Positions 25,702 through 33,239 of a DNA stretch of 64,000 nucleotides are shown in pieces. This stretch comes from Mycobacterium gallinarum. GTDB taxonomy: Bacteria; Actinomycetota; Actinomycetes; Mycobacteriales; Mycobacteriaceae. A model generated the notes under the pieces. It did no database searches. It had not been told where the DNA came from and saw nothing but the letters and a program-made list of their open reading frames with translations. The translations under genes and the position numbers were made by a program. How positions within the stretch are numbered: the stretch's first letter is position 1; each line of letters begins with the position of its first letter. The DNA lies in the NCBI RefSeq assembly GCF_010726765.1, contig NZ_AP022601.1:4650001-4714000 (forward strand), written 5' to 3'.

Positions 25702-27477
25702 GTGAGTCAGATGAGATCGAACTTGCTGTCGCGACGGGATCTCGATTTCCTGCTCTACGAGTGGCTGCGGGTCGACGAACTGACCAAGCGTGACCGCTTC
25801 GCCGAGCACTCCCGCGAGACGTTCGACGCGGTGCTCGAGCTGTGTGAGCAGTTGGCGACGCGGTATTTCGCACCGCACAACAAGAAGAGCGACGCCAACG
25901 AGCCACAGTTCGACGGTGAGAAGGTGACCGTCATCGGTGAGGTCAAGGAGGCGCTGGACGCATTCGCCCAGGCCGATCTCGTGGGCATGGGCATGGACCA
26001 CGACCTGGGCGGCGCTCAGTTGCCGATGACCGTCGCCCAGGCGGCGTTCGCCTGGATTGCGGCCGCCAACGTCAGCACCTCGGGTTACGTCATGCTCACC
26101 ATGGCCAACGCGAACCTGCTCGCGAAGTTCGGCACCCCCGAGCAGATCGAGACCTTCGTCAAACCCATGCTGGCCGGGCGGTTCTCGGGAACGATGGCGC
26201 TGTCCGAGACACAGGCCGGTTCGTCGCTCGCCGACATCCTCACCCGGGCCGAACCGCAGCCCGACGGCACGTACCGGCTGTTCGGTTCGAAGATGTGGAT
26301 CTCCGGCGCCGAGCACGAGCTGACCGAGAACATCGTCAATCTGGTGCTGGCCAAGATCCCGGGCGGACCGGCGGGCACCAAGGGCATCTCGCTGTTCATC
26401 GTCCCGAAATATCTTGTCAATGACGATGGTTCGATCGGCGAGCGCAACAACGTCGTCATCGCCGGGCTGAACCACAAGATGGGGCAGCGGGGTATCACCA
26501 ACACCGTCCTGAACTTCGACGGCGCCGTCGGTTATCTCGTCGGCGAGCCGCACCGCGGCATCACCTACATGTTCACGATGATGAACGAGGCACGCCTCGG
26601 CGTAGGTATGGGTGCGGTGGCACTGGGCTACACCGGCTACCTCAAGTCGGTGGACTACGCCCGCGAACGCCCGCAGGGCAGACCGGTGACGGCCAAGGAC
26701 CCGACGACGCCGCAGATCCCGATCATCGAACACGCCGATGTCAAGCGAATGCTGTTGGCGCAGAAGGCGTATGTCGAGGGCGGGATGGCGTTGCTGCTGT
26801 ACTGCGCCAAGCTCGTCGACGTGCAGCACAGCGCCGAAACCGACGCCGAGCGCGATGCGGCGACGCTGCTGCTCGACATCCTCACGCCGGTTGGGAAGAG
26901 CTGGCCGTCGCAGTGGTGCCTGGAGGCCAACAACCTCGCGATTCAGGTACACGGTGGCTACGGCTATACCCGCGAATACGACGTCGAACAGCACTACCGC
27001 GACAACCGGCTGAACGCCATTCACGAGGGCACCCATGGCATTCAGAGCCTCGACCTGCTGGGCCGCAAGGTGACCCAGCGCGGCGGCGCCGGCCTCGCGG
27101 CGCTCGGGGCGGCGATTGCGCAGACAGTCGACGCCGCGAACGCCGCGGGCGGGGATGCCGCGCAACTGGCACCTCGGCTCAGTGCAACCTGGGAGCGCCT
27201 GGTCGAGGTGACCGCCGCAATGTTCGCGTCCGGCGACATCGACGCCGCGCTGGCCAACAGCGTCGCGTACCTCGAGGCGTTCGGCCACATCCTGGTCGCC
27301 TGGATCTGGCTCGAGCAGGTGGTCGCCTGCAACGGCCGCACCGGCGACTTCTACGACGGCAAACGGCAAGCTGCGCGGTACTTCTTCCGGAGCGAACTGC
27401 CCAAGACGGGTCCTCAACTCGATCTGCTTGCCGCATTGGACCGCACCTCGCTGGACATGCGCGACAGCTGGTTCTGA
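25702..27477 (+). CDS. Long acyl-CoA dehydrogenase (DmdC/FadE5-like)
   Basis: A 591-residue acyl-CoA dehydrogenase with the extra C-terminal domain of the DmdC/FadE5 group. The core shows MALSETQAGSSLADILT, GSKMWISGAEHEL and the catalytic Glu442 in HEGTHGIQSLDLLGRK. The C-terminal helical extension runs from about residue 460 to the end. It is co-transcribed with the TetR gene and starts with GTG. In M. tuberculosis PE genes occupy this place, so this is a local difference. Confidence 0.9.
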   Translation: MSQMRSNLLSRRDLDFLLYEWLRVDELTKRDRFAEHSRETFDAVLELCEQLATRYFAPHNKKSDANEPQFDGEKVTVIGEVKEALDAFAQADLVGMGMDHDLGGAQLPMTVAQAAFAWIAAANVSTSGYVMLTMANANLLAKFGTPEQIETFVKPMLAGRFSGTMALSETQAGSSLADILTRAEPQPDGTYRLFGSKMWISGAEHELTENIVNLVLAKIPGGPAGTKGISLFIVPKYLVNDDGSIGERNNVVIAGLNHKMGQRGITNTVLNFDGAVGYLVGEPHRGITYMFTMMNEARLGVGMGAVALGYTGYLKSVDYARERPQGRPVTAKDPTTPQIPIIEHADVKRMLLAQKAYVEGGMALLLYCAKLVDVQHSAETDAERDAATLLLDILTPVGKSWPSQWCLEANNLAIQVHGGYGYTREYDVEQHYRDNRLNAIHEGTHGIQSLDLLGRKVTQRGGAGLAALGAAIAQTVDAANAAGGDAAQLAPRLSATWERLVEVTAAMFASGDIDAALANSVAYLEAFGHILVAWIWLEQVVACNGRTGDFYDGKRQAARYFFRSELPKTGPQLDLLAALDRTSLDMRDSWF

Positions 27478-27559
27478 CTGGATTTCCCACGGCGGAGTAG
27501 GCCGGATCACACAGTCGTGCCGTTTGATCCCCCGGGGTAGTCGGGAAGCCCATACAAAT

Positions 27560-28417
27560 ATGCAATCGACACTTGACTCACTTACCGAATGGCTGCTGAC
27601 GAAGGGCCTGCACATCGCGCTGGTGCTGGTGTTCGCGATCATCGCCACGCGGGTGATCCGGTTGATCGCGCGTCGTATCAGCAAGCGATGGGACAGCGGC
27701 GACGCCGCCGACTCGGTGCTGCGACCCGAGAGCGTCAAACACCGCCGGGCGGTTGCCTCGGTGATCTCGTCGGTCGCCATCGCCGTGCTCTACGTCGTCG
27801 TCGCCGTCGACATCGCCAATCAACTCGGGCTGCCGATCGGCTCGCTGGTGGCGCCCGCGGCGGTGCTCGGTGCCGCGCTCGGTTTCGGCGCCCAGCGCAT
27901 CGTGCAGGATCTGCTCAGCGGCTTCTTCCTGATCACCGAGAAGCAGTACGGGTTCGGCGATCTGGTCGCGCTGACCGTGACGGCGGGTGGTGAGGCCCGC
28001 GGCACGGTCGAGGACGTGACGCTGCGTGTCACGAAACTCCGCACCAGCGACGGTGAGGTATTCACCGTGCCGAACGGCCAGATCGTCAAATCGCTCAACC
28101 TGTCCAAGGATTGGGCGCGCGCAGTGGTCGACGTCCCGGTCCCGACGTCGGCCGACATCAACATCGTCAACGACGCGCTGCGGGAGGTGTCGACCATGGC
28201 CATGCACGACGACGGCCTGCCCGAGCTGCTGCTCGACGAGCCGCAACTGATGGGTGTCGAGAGCATCGAGAAGGACACCGTGAACCTGCGCGTGGTGGCA
28301 CGCACGCTGCCCGGCAAGCAATTCGAGGTGAGTCGTCGTCTGCGCGCCCTGATCGTCTCGGAGCTGCGGCGCGCGGGCGTCGCGGATGCCGAAGCCGCGG
28401 CTAGTCGAACCGGATGA
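27560..28417 (+). CDS. MscS family mechanosensitive channel
   Basis: A 285-residue MscS-type channel that opens under membrane tension. Two N-terminal helices (about residues 15-35 and 70-90) precede the Gly/Ala-rich pore helix LGAALGFGAQRIVQDLLSGFF. The beta domain follows (GEARGTVEDVTLRVTKLRT and EVFTVPNGQIVKSLN). The ATG at 27560 is chosen. Its last 17 bases overlap the end of the convergent alcohol dehydrogenase gene. Confidence 0.92.
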   Translation: MQSTLDSLTEWLLTKGLHIALVLVFAIIATRVIRLIARRISKRWDSGDAADSVLRPESVKHRRAVASVISSVAIAVLYVVVAVDIANQLGLPIGSLVAPAAVLGAALGFGAQRIVQDLLSGFFLITEKQYGFGDLVALTVTAGGEARGTVEDVTLRVTKLRTSDGEVFTVPNGQIVKSLNLSKDWARAVVDVPVPTSADINIVNDALREVSTMAMHDDGLPELLLDEPQLMGVESIEKDTVNLRVVARTLPGKQFEVSRRLRALIVSELRRAGVADAEAAASRTG

Positions 28418-29507
28418 TCTGCCGCACGGCCTTGCCGTCGGCGAGTTGATCCATGCCGGAGTTGATGTCGTCGAGCGTGATCGTCGCCGACACCAACGAC
28501 TCGACCGGTAGCCGGCCCGCCCGCCACAGACCGACGAAGTGCGGGATCTCGCGCGCGGGCACGGCAGATCCGAGATAGCTGCCGATCAGCGACCGCCCCT
28601 CTGCGACAAAGCCCAACGGCGACAAGTTGACTCGCGCATCCGGGCGGGGGAGTCCGACACAGACGGTGCGGCCGCCCGCAGCGGTGAGGTCCACGGCGGT
28701 CTCCACCGCCTGCGGATGCCCGACCGCCTCGATCACGACGGCGGCCTTGAGCCCGGCCTCGCGCGCTTCGTCGGCCGTGTACGCCTCGTGGGCGCCCATG
28801 GTGCGGGCCAGCTCGAGCTTGGCGGGTAGCTGATCGACACCGATGACGCGGACATCGTCGTGCGAGAGAGCGGTCAGCACCGCAGCCATGCCCACCCCGC
28901 CGAGGCCCACGACGATCACGGTTTCACCCGGTCGTGGCCGTCCGGCGTTGATCACCGCGCCGCCGCCGGTCAGCACCGCGCAGCCGAGCAGCGCCGCGAC
29001 CTCCGCGGGTACGTCGGCGGGCACCGGGACGACCGAACGGTGATCGACGACGGCGTGCGTGGCGAAGCCCGAGACGCCGAGGTGATGATGGACCGGCTGA
29101 CCGTCGCGGGAGAGCCTGCGTTCACCGGTCATCAGGGTGCCGGCCGTATTGGCGACGGTCCCGGGAATGCACGGGGTGAGCCCGTTGGTGGCGCACGCCT
29201 CGCAGGCACCGCACCGCGGCAGGAAGGTCATCACCAGGCGCTGACCGACGGCCGAGTTCGAACCCCCGGGTCCGACCTCCTCGACGACGCCCGCCGCCTC
29301 GTGTCCCAACAGCATCGGCACGGGCCGGACTCTGCTGCCGTCGACGACGGACAGGTCGGAATGGCACATTCCGGCGGCTTCGATGCGGACGAGCAGTTCA
29401 CCCTCGCCCGGGGGAGCCAGGTCGAGGTCGTGCACTACCAGCGGCCTGGTTTCGGCGTACGGCCTTTCGAGCCCGATCTGTTCGAGTACGGCGCCGCTTA
29501 TCCTCAT
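28401..29507 (-). CDS. adhE1: Zinc-dependent alcohol dehydrogenase AdhE1 (Rv0162c-like)
   Basis: A 368-residue medium-chain alcohol dehydrogenase. The catalytic zinc ligands appear as Cys48 in AGMCHSD and His69-Glu70 in GHEAAG. The structural zinc lobe has four Cys (CGACEACATNGLTPC). The nucleotide site is VVGLGGVGMAAV. It should oxidise an alcohol with NAD+. The ATG at 29507 gives the standard length. It is divergent from the hydrolase-LuxR gene and matches Rv0162c in order and type. Confidence 0.88.
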   Translation of the reverse strand: MRISGAVLEQIGLERPYAETRPLVVHDLDLAPPGEGELLVRIEAAGMCHSDLSVVDGSRVRPVPMLLGHEAAGVVEEVGPGGSNSAVGQRLVMTFLPRCGACEACATNGLTPCIPGTVANTAGTLMTGERRLSRDGQPVHHHLGVSGFATHAVVDHRSVVPVPADVPAEVAALLGCAVLTGGGAVINAGRPRPGETVIVVGLGGVGMAAVLTALSHDDVRVIGVDQLPAKLELARTMGAHEAYTADEAREAGLKAAVVIEAVGHPQAVETAVDLTAAGGRTVCVGLPRPDARVNLSPLGFVAEGRSLIGSYLGSAVPAREIPHFVGLWRAGRLPVESLVSATITLDDINSGMDQLADGKAVRQIIRFD

Positions 29508-29575
29508 GACTACAGCCTGCCCGCACTGACGCTGAGTCGACAATCCGCCGGCGAATTCGCATTACGCTGCTGGTG

Positions 29576-30616
29576 ATGCTGGAAAGGTCCGAGATCCGGT
29601 TTCTGCCCGTCGGCGGACGCCGGGTGGCGTACGAGGTGCGCGGCAGCGGTCCACCGCTGGTCGCACCGGCATGGTGGGTCAGTCACCTCGAACTCGACTG
29701 GCAGAACCCCGATTTCCGTCGATTCTGGGACGGAATCGCCGAGGGATACACCTTGATCCGGTACGACCGGCTCGGAGTCGGCATGTCGGACCACACGCTG
29801 CACGACTCCGACCTGACTCTCGACAGCGAGGTCGCGACGTTGCGCGCGCTCGTCGACGAGCTCGGGCTCGAACGCGTCTCGCTCATCGGCGGCTCGTCCG
29901 GGAGCTGCACGGCGGTCGCGTTTGCCGCGGCGTCTCCCGATCGTGTCGAGCGGATGGTGTTGTACGGGTCGTACCCGGATGGAACGGCGATCACGGCGCC
30001 TGGGGTCGGCGACGCGATACTGGCAGCGATACAAGCGCATTGGGGCTTGGGATCACGCGTGCTCGGCGACATCTTCCTCGGCGGGGCCAACGCTGATGAG
30101 CAGGAGCATTTCGGTCGGCTGCAGCGTGATTCTGCGACGGCCGAGACCGCGGCAGCGGTGTTGGCTCTCGTCTACCGGCTCGATGTTCGAGACCGGCTTC
30201 CGCTCGTCCGCGCGCCGACGTGGGTGGTGCATCGCCGTGACGACCGTGCCGTGCCGTACCGACTCGGGCGCGAGGTCGCGGCGGCGATTCCGGGCGCGAC
30301 ATTCATCCCGCTGAAAGGAAGCGCGCACTTCCCGTGGCATGGTGACGCCGATTCCGTTGTTCGCGCATGTCGCGAAGCACTAGGAGCGGCACCGGCGCTG
30401 CCGCACGCGACGAGTGCGCAGGAGCAGGTCCTGTCGGCTCGTGAGCGCGAAATCCTCGCGTGCATTGCGCGTGGTCTCAGCGATCGCGAAATCGCGGAAC
30501 ACCTCGTGCTCAGCTCGCACACCGTCCACCGTCACGTCGCGAACATCCGCCGCAAGCTGGGCCGCACTTCTCGAACTGCCGCCGTCGCCGAAGCCGCGCG
30601 TCTCGGAATCTTGTGA
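29576..30616 (+). CDS. Alpha/beta hydrolase fused to a LuxR-type DNA-binding domain
   Basis: A 346-residue two-domain protein. Residues 1-270 are an alpha/beta hydrolase with nucleophile Ser107 in IGGSSGS, an Asp in HRRDDRAVPYR and a His in GSAHFPW. Residues 282-346 are a complete LuxR helix-turn-helix (LSAREREILACIARGLSDRE, then HTVHRHVANIRRKLG). The protein may sense or hydrolyse an ester ligand and regulate nearby genes. It faces adhE1 and precedes a methyltransferase. The ATG at 29576 is used; GTG at 29573 is possible. Confidence 0.85.
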   Translation: MLERSEIRFLPVGGRRVAYEVRGSGPPLVAPAWWVSHLELDWQNPDFRRFWDGIAEGYTLIRYDRLGVGMSDHTLHDSDLTLDSEVATLRALVDELGLERVSLIGGSSGSCTAVAFAAASPDRVERMVLYGSYPDGTAITAPGVGDAILAAIQAHWGLGSRVLGDIFLGGANADEQEHFGRLQRDSATAETAAAVLALVYRLDVRDRLPLVRAPTWVVHRRDDRAVPYRLGREVAAAIPGATFIPLKGSAHFPWHGDADSVVRACREALGAAPALPHATSAQEQVLSAREREILACIARGLSDREIAEHLVLSSHTVHRHVANIRRKLGRTSRTAAVAEAARLGIL

Positions 30617-30629
30617 CGTGGCCGCAACG

Positions 30630-30650
30630 GGCCATCTGCAGAAGATGGCC
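30630..30650 (+). terminator. Hairpin after the hydrolase-LuxR gene
   Basis: GGCCATC-tgcagaa-GATGGCC, a perfect seven-base stem, starts 13 bases after the stop codon. There is no U-run, so it is at best a mycobacterial-style terminator; it might instead be an operator for the methyltransferase gene that starts at 30697. Confidence 0.35.
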
Positions 30651-30696
30651 GCATCGGGCGATGCGCGCGCCCGGTGGCCGCGCCTAGCTTTGCGGA

Positions 30697-31389
30697 ATGA
30701 CCGACATCGCCAGCATCAATTCGACTGCGCGGGAGAACCAGCCGTCCGCCGCGTGGCTGCGGATCTTCGCCCTCGTGTACGACCCGTTCCTCTGGCTGGG
30801 TGAAACCGCAGGCATGCGTCGACGGCGTGCAGCCTTGCTCGCCGACGCCTACGGTCGCGTCGTTGAGATCGGCTCCGGGACCGGGCTGAACATCGCGCAC
30901 TATCCCGAGGCGGTCACCGAGCTGCTGCTGACCGAACCCGAGCCGGGAATGCGCAAAAAGCTCTCGCGTCGGACAGACCAAAATCGTTGTGCCACAGAAA
31001 TTGTCGATGCTCCAGCAGAGCGACTACCATTCGCCGACGCATCAGTGGATACCGTCGTTTCCACGCTCGCCCTGTGCACGGTCGACGACCCCGAAGCTGC
31101 GCTGCACGAGATTGCGCGCGTACTCCGGCCCGGCGGCCAGCTGCTGTTCATCGAACATGTGCGGGCGGGCTCGCGGTTGCTGGCGGCGGTCCAGGACAAG
31201 CTGGCCGGACCGTGGCGCCACTTCGCAGGTGGCTGCCGCTGCAACCGCGACACCGTCGGGCGGATGCGCGCCTGCGGCTTCACCGTCGCGGCCCAACACG
31301 TGGTGTGGCGCGGCATGCCGGCGATCGTCCACCCCCTTGCCATGGGTCGTGCGACACGAGATCACGGGCGCCCGCAGACTGTGAGGTAG
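30697..31389 (+). CDS. Class I SAM-dependent methyltransferase
   Basis: A 230-residue methyltransferase with motif I VVEIGSGTGLNIAHYP near residue 55, acidic LLTEPEPGM after it, and ARVLRPGGQLLFIEHV. The last is typical of UbiE and METTL7-like enzymes. The C-terminal part contains CRCNRDTVGRMRACGF, also seen in METTL7-type proteins. Target unknown; a small thiol or lipid is plausible. It starts 80 bases after the LuxR fusion gene. Confidence 0.85.
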   Translation: MTDIASINSTARENQPSAAWLRIFALVYDPFLWLGETAGMRRRRAALLADAYGRVVEIGSGTGLNIAHYPEAVTELLLTEPEPGMRKKLSRRTDQNRCATEIVDAPAERLPFADASVDTVVSTLALCTVDDPEAALHEIARVLRPGGQLLFIEHVRAGSRLLAAVQDKLAGPWRHFAGGCRCNRDTVGRMRACGFTVAAQHVVWRGMPAIVHPLAMGRATRDHGRPQTVR

Positions 31390-31414
31390 CGGCGGCGCCT
31401 GCGAGACTGCTGCC

Positions 31415-31855
31415 ATGAACGAGCGGGAGCTCACCGGTGCCGACTTTCCGGTGCACTGGCCGGTGTCGACGAGATGGACCGACAACGACATGTTCGGCCA
31501 CCTCAACAACGCGGTGTACTACGCACTGTTCGACACGGCGATCAACGGCTGGATCAACACGAATTGCGACATCGACCCGACGGATGTGCCCTGGTTGGGT
31601 GTCGTCGCTGAATCGGGATGTAAGTACTTCGCCGAATTACGGTTCCCTGAACCACTTTTCGTCGGGTTGGCAGTGGCCCGGCTGGGCACCAGCAGCGTGA
31701 CATACCGAATGGGGTTGTGGCAGGCGGGTGGGCCCGACGCACCCGTCGCTGCGGTCGGCCACTGGGTGCATGTGTACGTCGACCGGGCGAGCCGCCGACC
31801 CATGCCGATCCCGGCGGTGATCCGCTCGCTGCTCGAAAAGGCGTGCGTCGACTAG
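31415..31855 (+). CDS. Acyl-CoA thioesterase, hotdog fold (Rv0163-like)
   Basis: A 146-residue 4HBT-type hotdog thioesterase. The motif TRWTDNDMFGHLNNAVYYALFD contains the conserved Asp and Asn-rich active region, near residues 20-41. It should hydrolyse a short or aromatic acyl-CoA. It is placed between a methyltransferase and an SRPBCC gene 16 bases downstream, the same order as Rv0163-Rv0164. Confidence 0.88.
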   Translation: MNERELTGADFPVHWPVSTRWTDNDMFGHLNNAVYYALFDTAINGWINTNCDIDPTDVPWLGVVAESGCKYFAELRFPEPLFVGLAVARLGTSSVTYRMGLWQAGGPDAPVAAVGHWVHVYVDRASRRPMPIPAVIRSLLEKACVD

Positions 31856-31871
31856 TCGATATGCTCGTGCA

Positions 31872-32312
31872 ATGCCGTTTGTGAGCAAGACCGTCGAGGT
31901 CACCGCCCCCGCCGAGGCGATCATGGGGATCGTCGCGGACTTCGAGTCGTATCCGGTGTGGAACGAGGAGATCAAGGGCTGCTGGGTGCTGGCGCGCTAC
32001 GACGACGGCCGGCCCAGCCAGCTGCGTCTCGACGTTGTCGTCCAGGGGCAGTCGGGCACCTTCATCACCGCGGTCTACTACCCCGACCAGAATCAGATCC
32101 AGACGGTGCTGCAGCAGGGTGAGTTCTTCGAGAAGCAGGAGCAGAAGTTCGCGGTCGTCCCGATGGGGGCGACGTCGCTGCTGACGGTGGACCTCGACGT
32201 CGAGACCAAACTGCCGATCCCCGCGCAGTTCGTGAAGAAGGCGATCGGCGACACGCTCGATTACCTGGCGGACAATCTGAAGGCCCGCGCCGAGGAACTC
32301 ACCGCTTCATAG
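31872..32312 (+). CDS. TB18.5: SRPBCC (START-like) protein, TB18.5/Rv0164-like
   Basis: A 146-residue single-domain SRPBCC protein with the polyketide cyclase/dehydrase pattern (VEVTAPAEAIMGIVADFESYP). The fold has a large hydrophobic cavity and probably binds a lipid-like ligand. Rv0164 (TB18.5) is its positional counterpart in M. tuberculosis. It is the last plus-strand gene before mce1R and is followed by overlapping hairpins. Confidence 0.88.
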   Translation: MPFVSKTVEVTAPAEAIMGIVADFESYPVWNEEIKGCWVLARYDDGRPSQLRLDVVVQGQSGTFITAVYYPDQNQIQTVLQQGEFFEKQEQKFAVVPMGATSLLTVDLDVETKLPIPAQFVKKAIGDTLDYLADNLKARAEELTAS

Positions 32313-32334
32313 CGGGCCCGAGTGTGGGCTCGTT

Positions 32335-32371
32335 GCACGCAAATGAGGTGGATTGCGTGCGGGTAATCCAC
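32335..32371. promoter_or_regulatory. Two mutually exclusive hairpins between TB18.5 and mce1R
   Basis: GCACGCAA (32335-32342) pairs perfectly with TTGCGTGC (32353-32360). GTGGATT (32348-32354) pairs perfectly with AATCCAC (32365-32371). The arms overlap, so only one stem can form at a time. The spacer is only 74 bases between convergent genes. This may be a bidirectional terminator or a switch-like structure in the 3-prime end of mce1R mRNA. Confidence 0.5.
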
Positions 32372-32386
32372 GTTCGCGCCAAGAGC

Positions 32387-33079
32387 TCAGCCCCACAACT
32401 TCGTCTCGTCGAGCCGGGCGATCAGCCGCTGCGCGCCGTCGTCGAACTCGCCGCCGGTCAGCCTGACCACCGTGTCGACATCGCCGGTGCGCAGCGCCGC
32501 GATCATCGCGCGGTGTCCGGCGATCGCGGAAATCCCCCACTGCGGGCTCGCCGCATAGATGTGGCCTGGCAGGTATCGCGCTACATGTAGGAGGAACCAC
32601 GCGAGCTTGATGCGGCCGGTGGATCGGTTGAACGCCCGGTGGAACGCGAACTCCGCGGACGCGATCGCGTCGGGCTCATGGTGGTCGACGGCCTCGGCCA
32701 GCGCTTCGTTGAGATGCTCCAGCTCGTCGATCTGCGCCGGGGTGATCCGCTCGGCCGCCGTCGCCGCCAACTCCCTGGCGATCGTGGCCTGCAGCCAGAA
32801 GATGTCCTCCACATCGCCGCGGGTCAGGGGGACCACGACGTGACCGCGGTGCGGTTCGAGCTGAACCATGCCCTCACCGCGTAGCGTGCGCAGCGCCTCG
32901 CGGACCGGCGTGATGCTGACGCCCAGCTCAGCGGCGGTCTCATCCAGTCGGATGAAGGTCCCCGGCCGCAGGACGCCGGTCATGATGTCGGTGCGCAGCC
33001 GGGCCGCCACCTGTTCGGACAGCTGCTCGCGTCGCACCTCGCGTCGGGGCTTCGCCCGGGCTTTCGGGGGTGCGTTCAC
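32387..33079 (-). CDS. mce1R: GntR/FadR-family repressor Mce1R
   Basis: A 230-residue GntR regulator of the FadR group. The winged helix at about residues 20-80 reads RLRTDIMTGVLRPGTFIRLD and then LGVSITPVREALRTL; the FCD ligand domain follows. In M. tuberculosis Mce1R (Rv0165c) represses the mce1 operon, and here it is divergent from fadD5. The GTG at 33079 has a ribosome site (CCGGAGAG). An ATG at 33130 would add 17 residues but lacks one. The ligand is probably a fatty acid or acyl-CoA. Confidence 0.9.
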   Translation of the reverse strand: MNAPPKARAKPRREVRREQLSEQVAARLRTDIMTGVLRPGTFIRLDETAAELGVSITPVREALRTLRGEGMVQLEPHRGHVVVPLTRGDVEDIFWLQATIARELAATAAERITPAQIDELEHLNEALAEAVDHHEPDAIASAEFAFHRAFNRSTGRIKLAWFLLHVARYLPGHIYAASPQWGISAIAGHRAMIAALRTGDVDTVVRLTGGEFDDGAQRLIARLDETKLWG

Positions 33080-33152
33080 TGGCTCTCCGGTCCGTCTGGC
33101 GTGGGGTTGAACCCGAGCCGCCGAGGCCATACTGTGACCGGGGCAACACAGG

Positions 33153-33180
33153 ATTTGATCACATATAACCTCGTTCAAAT
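33153..33180. promoter_or_regulatory. Candidate Mce1R operator/promoter region
   Basis: An inverted repeat ATTTGA-N16-TCAAAT lies in the AT-rich centre of the mce1R-fadD5 spacer. It brackets a TATAAC-like -10 hexamer on the plus strand (33164-33169). The symmetry and location fit a site where Mce1R could repress both directions. Confidence 0.4.
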
Positions 33181-33239
33181 ATCAACGCAGCGCAACCGGG
33201 GCGGAGGGCCTCAGTTTGCGAGGGGAGGGATACTCGCCG

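Noticed and set aside
25078..27780. A 900-codon open frame on the minus strand opposite the TetR and acyl-CoA dehydrogenase genes
   Set aside because: It spans two recognisable plus-strand genes and has low-complexity composition; a shadow of codon bias.
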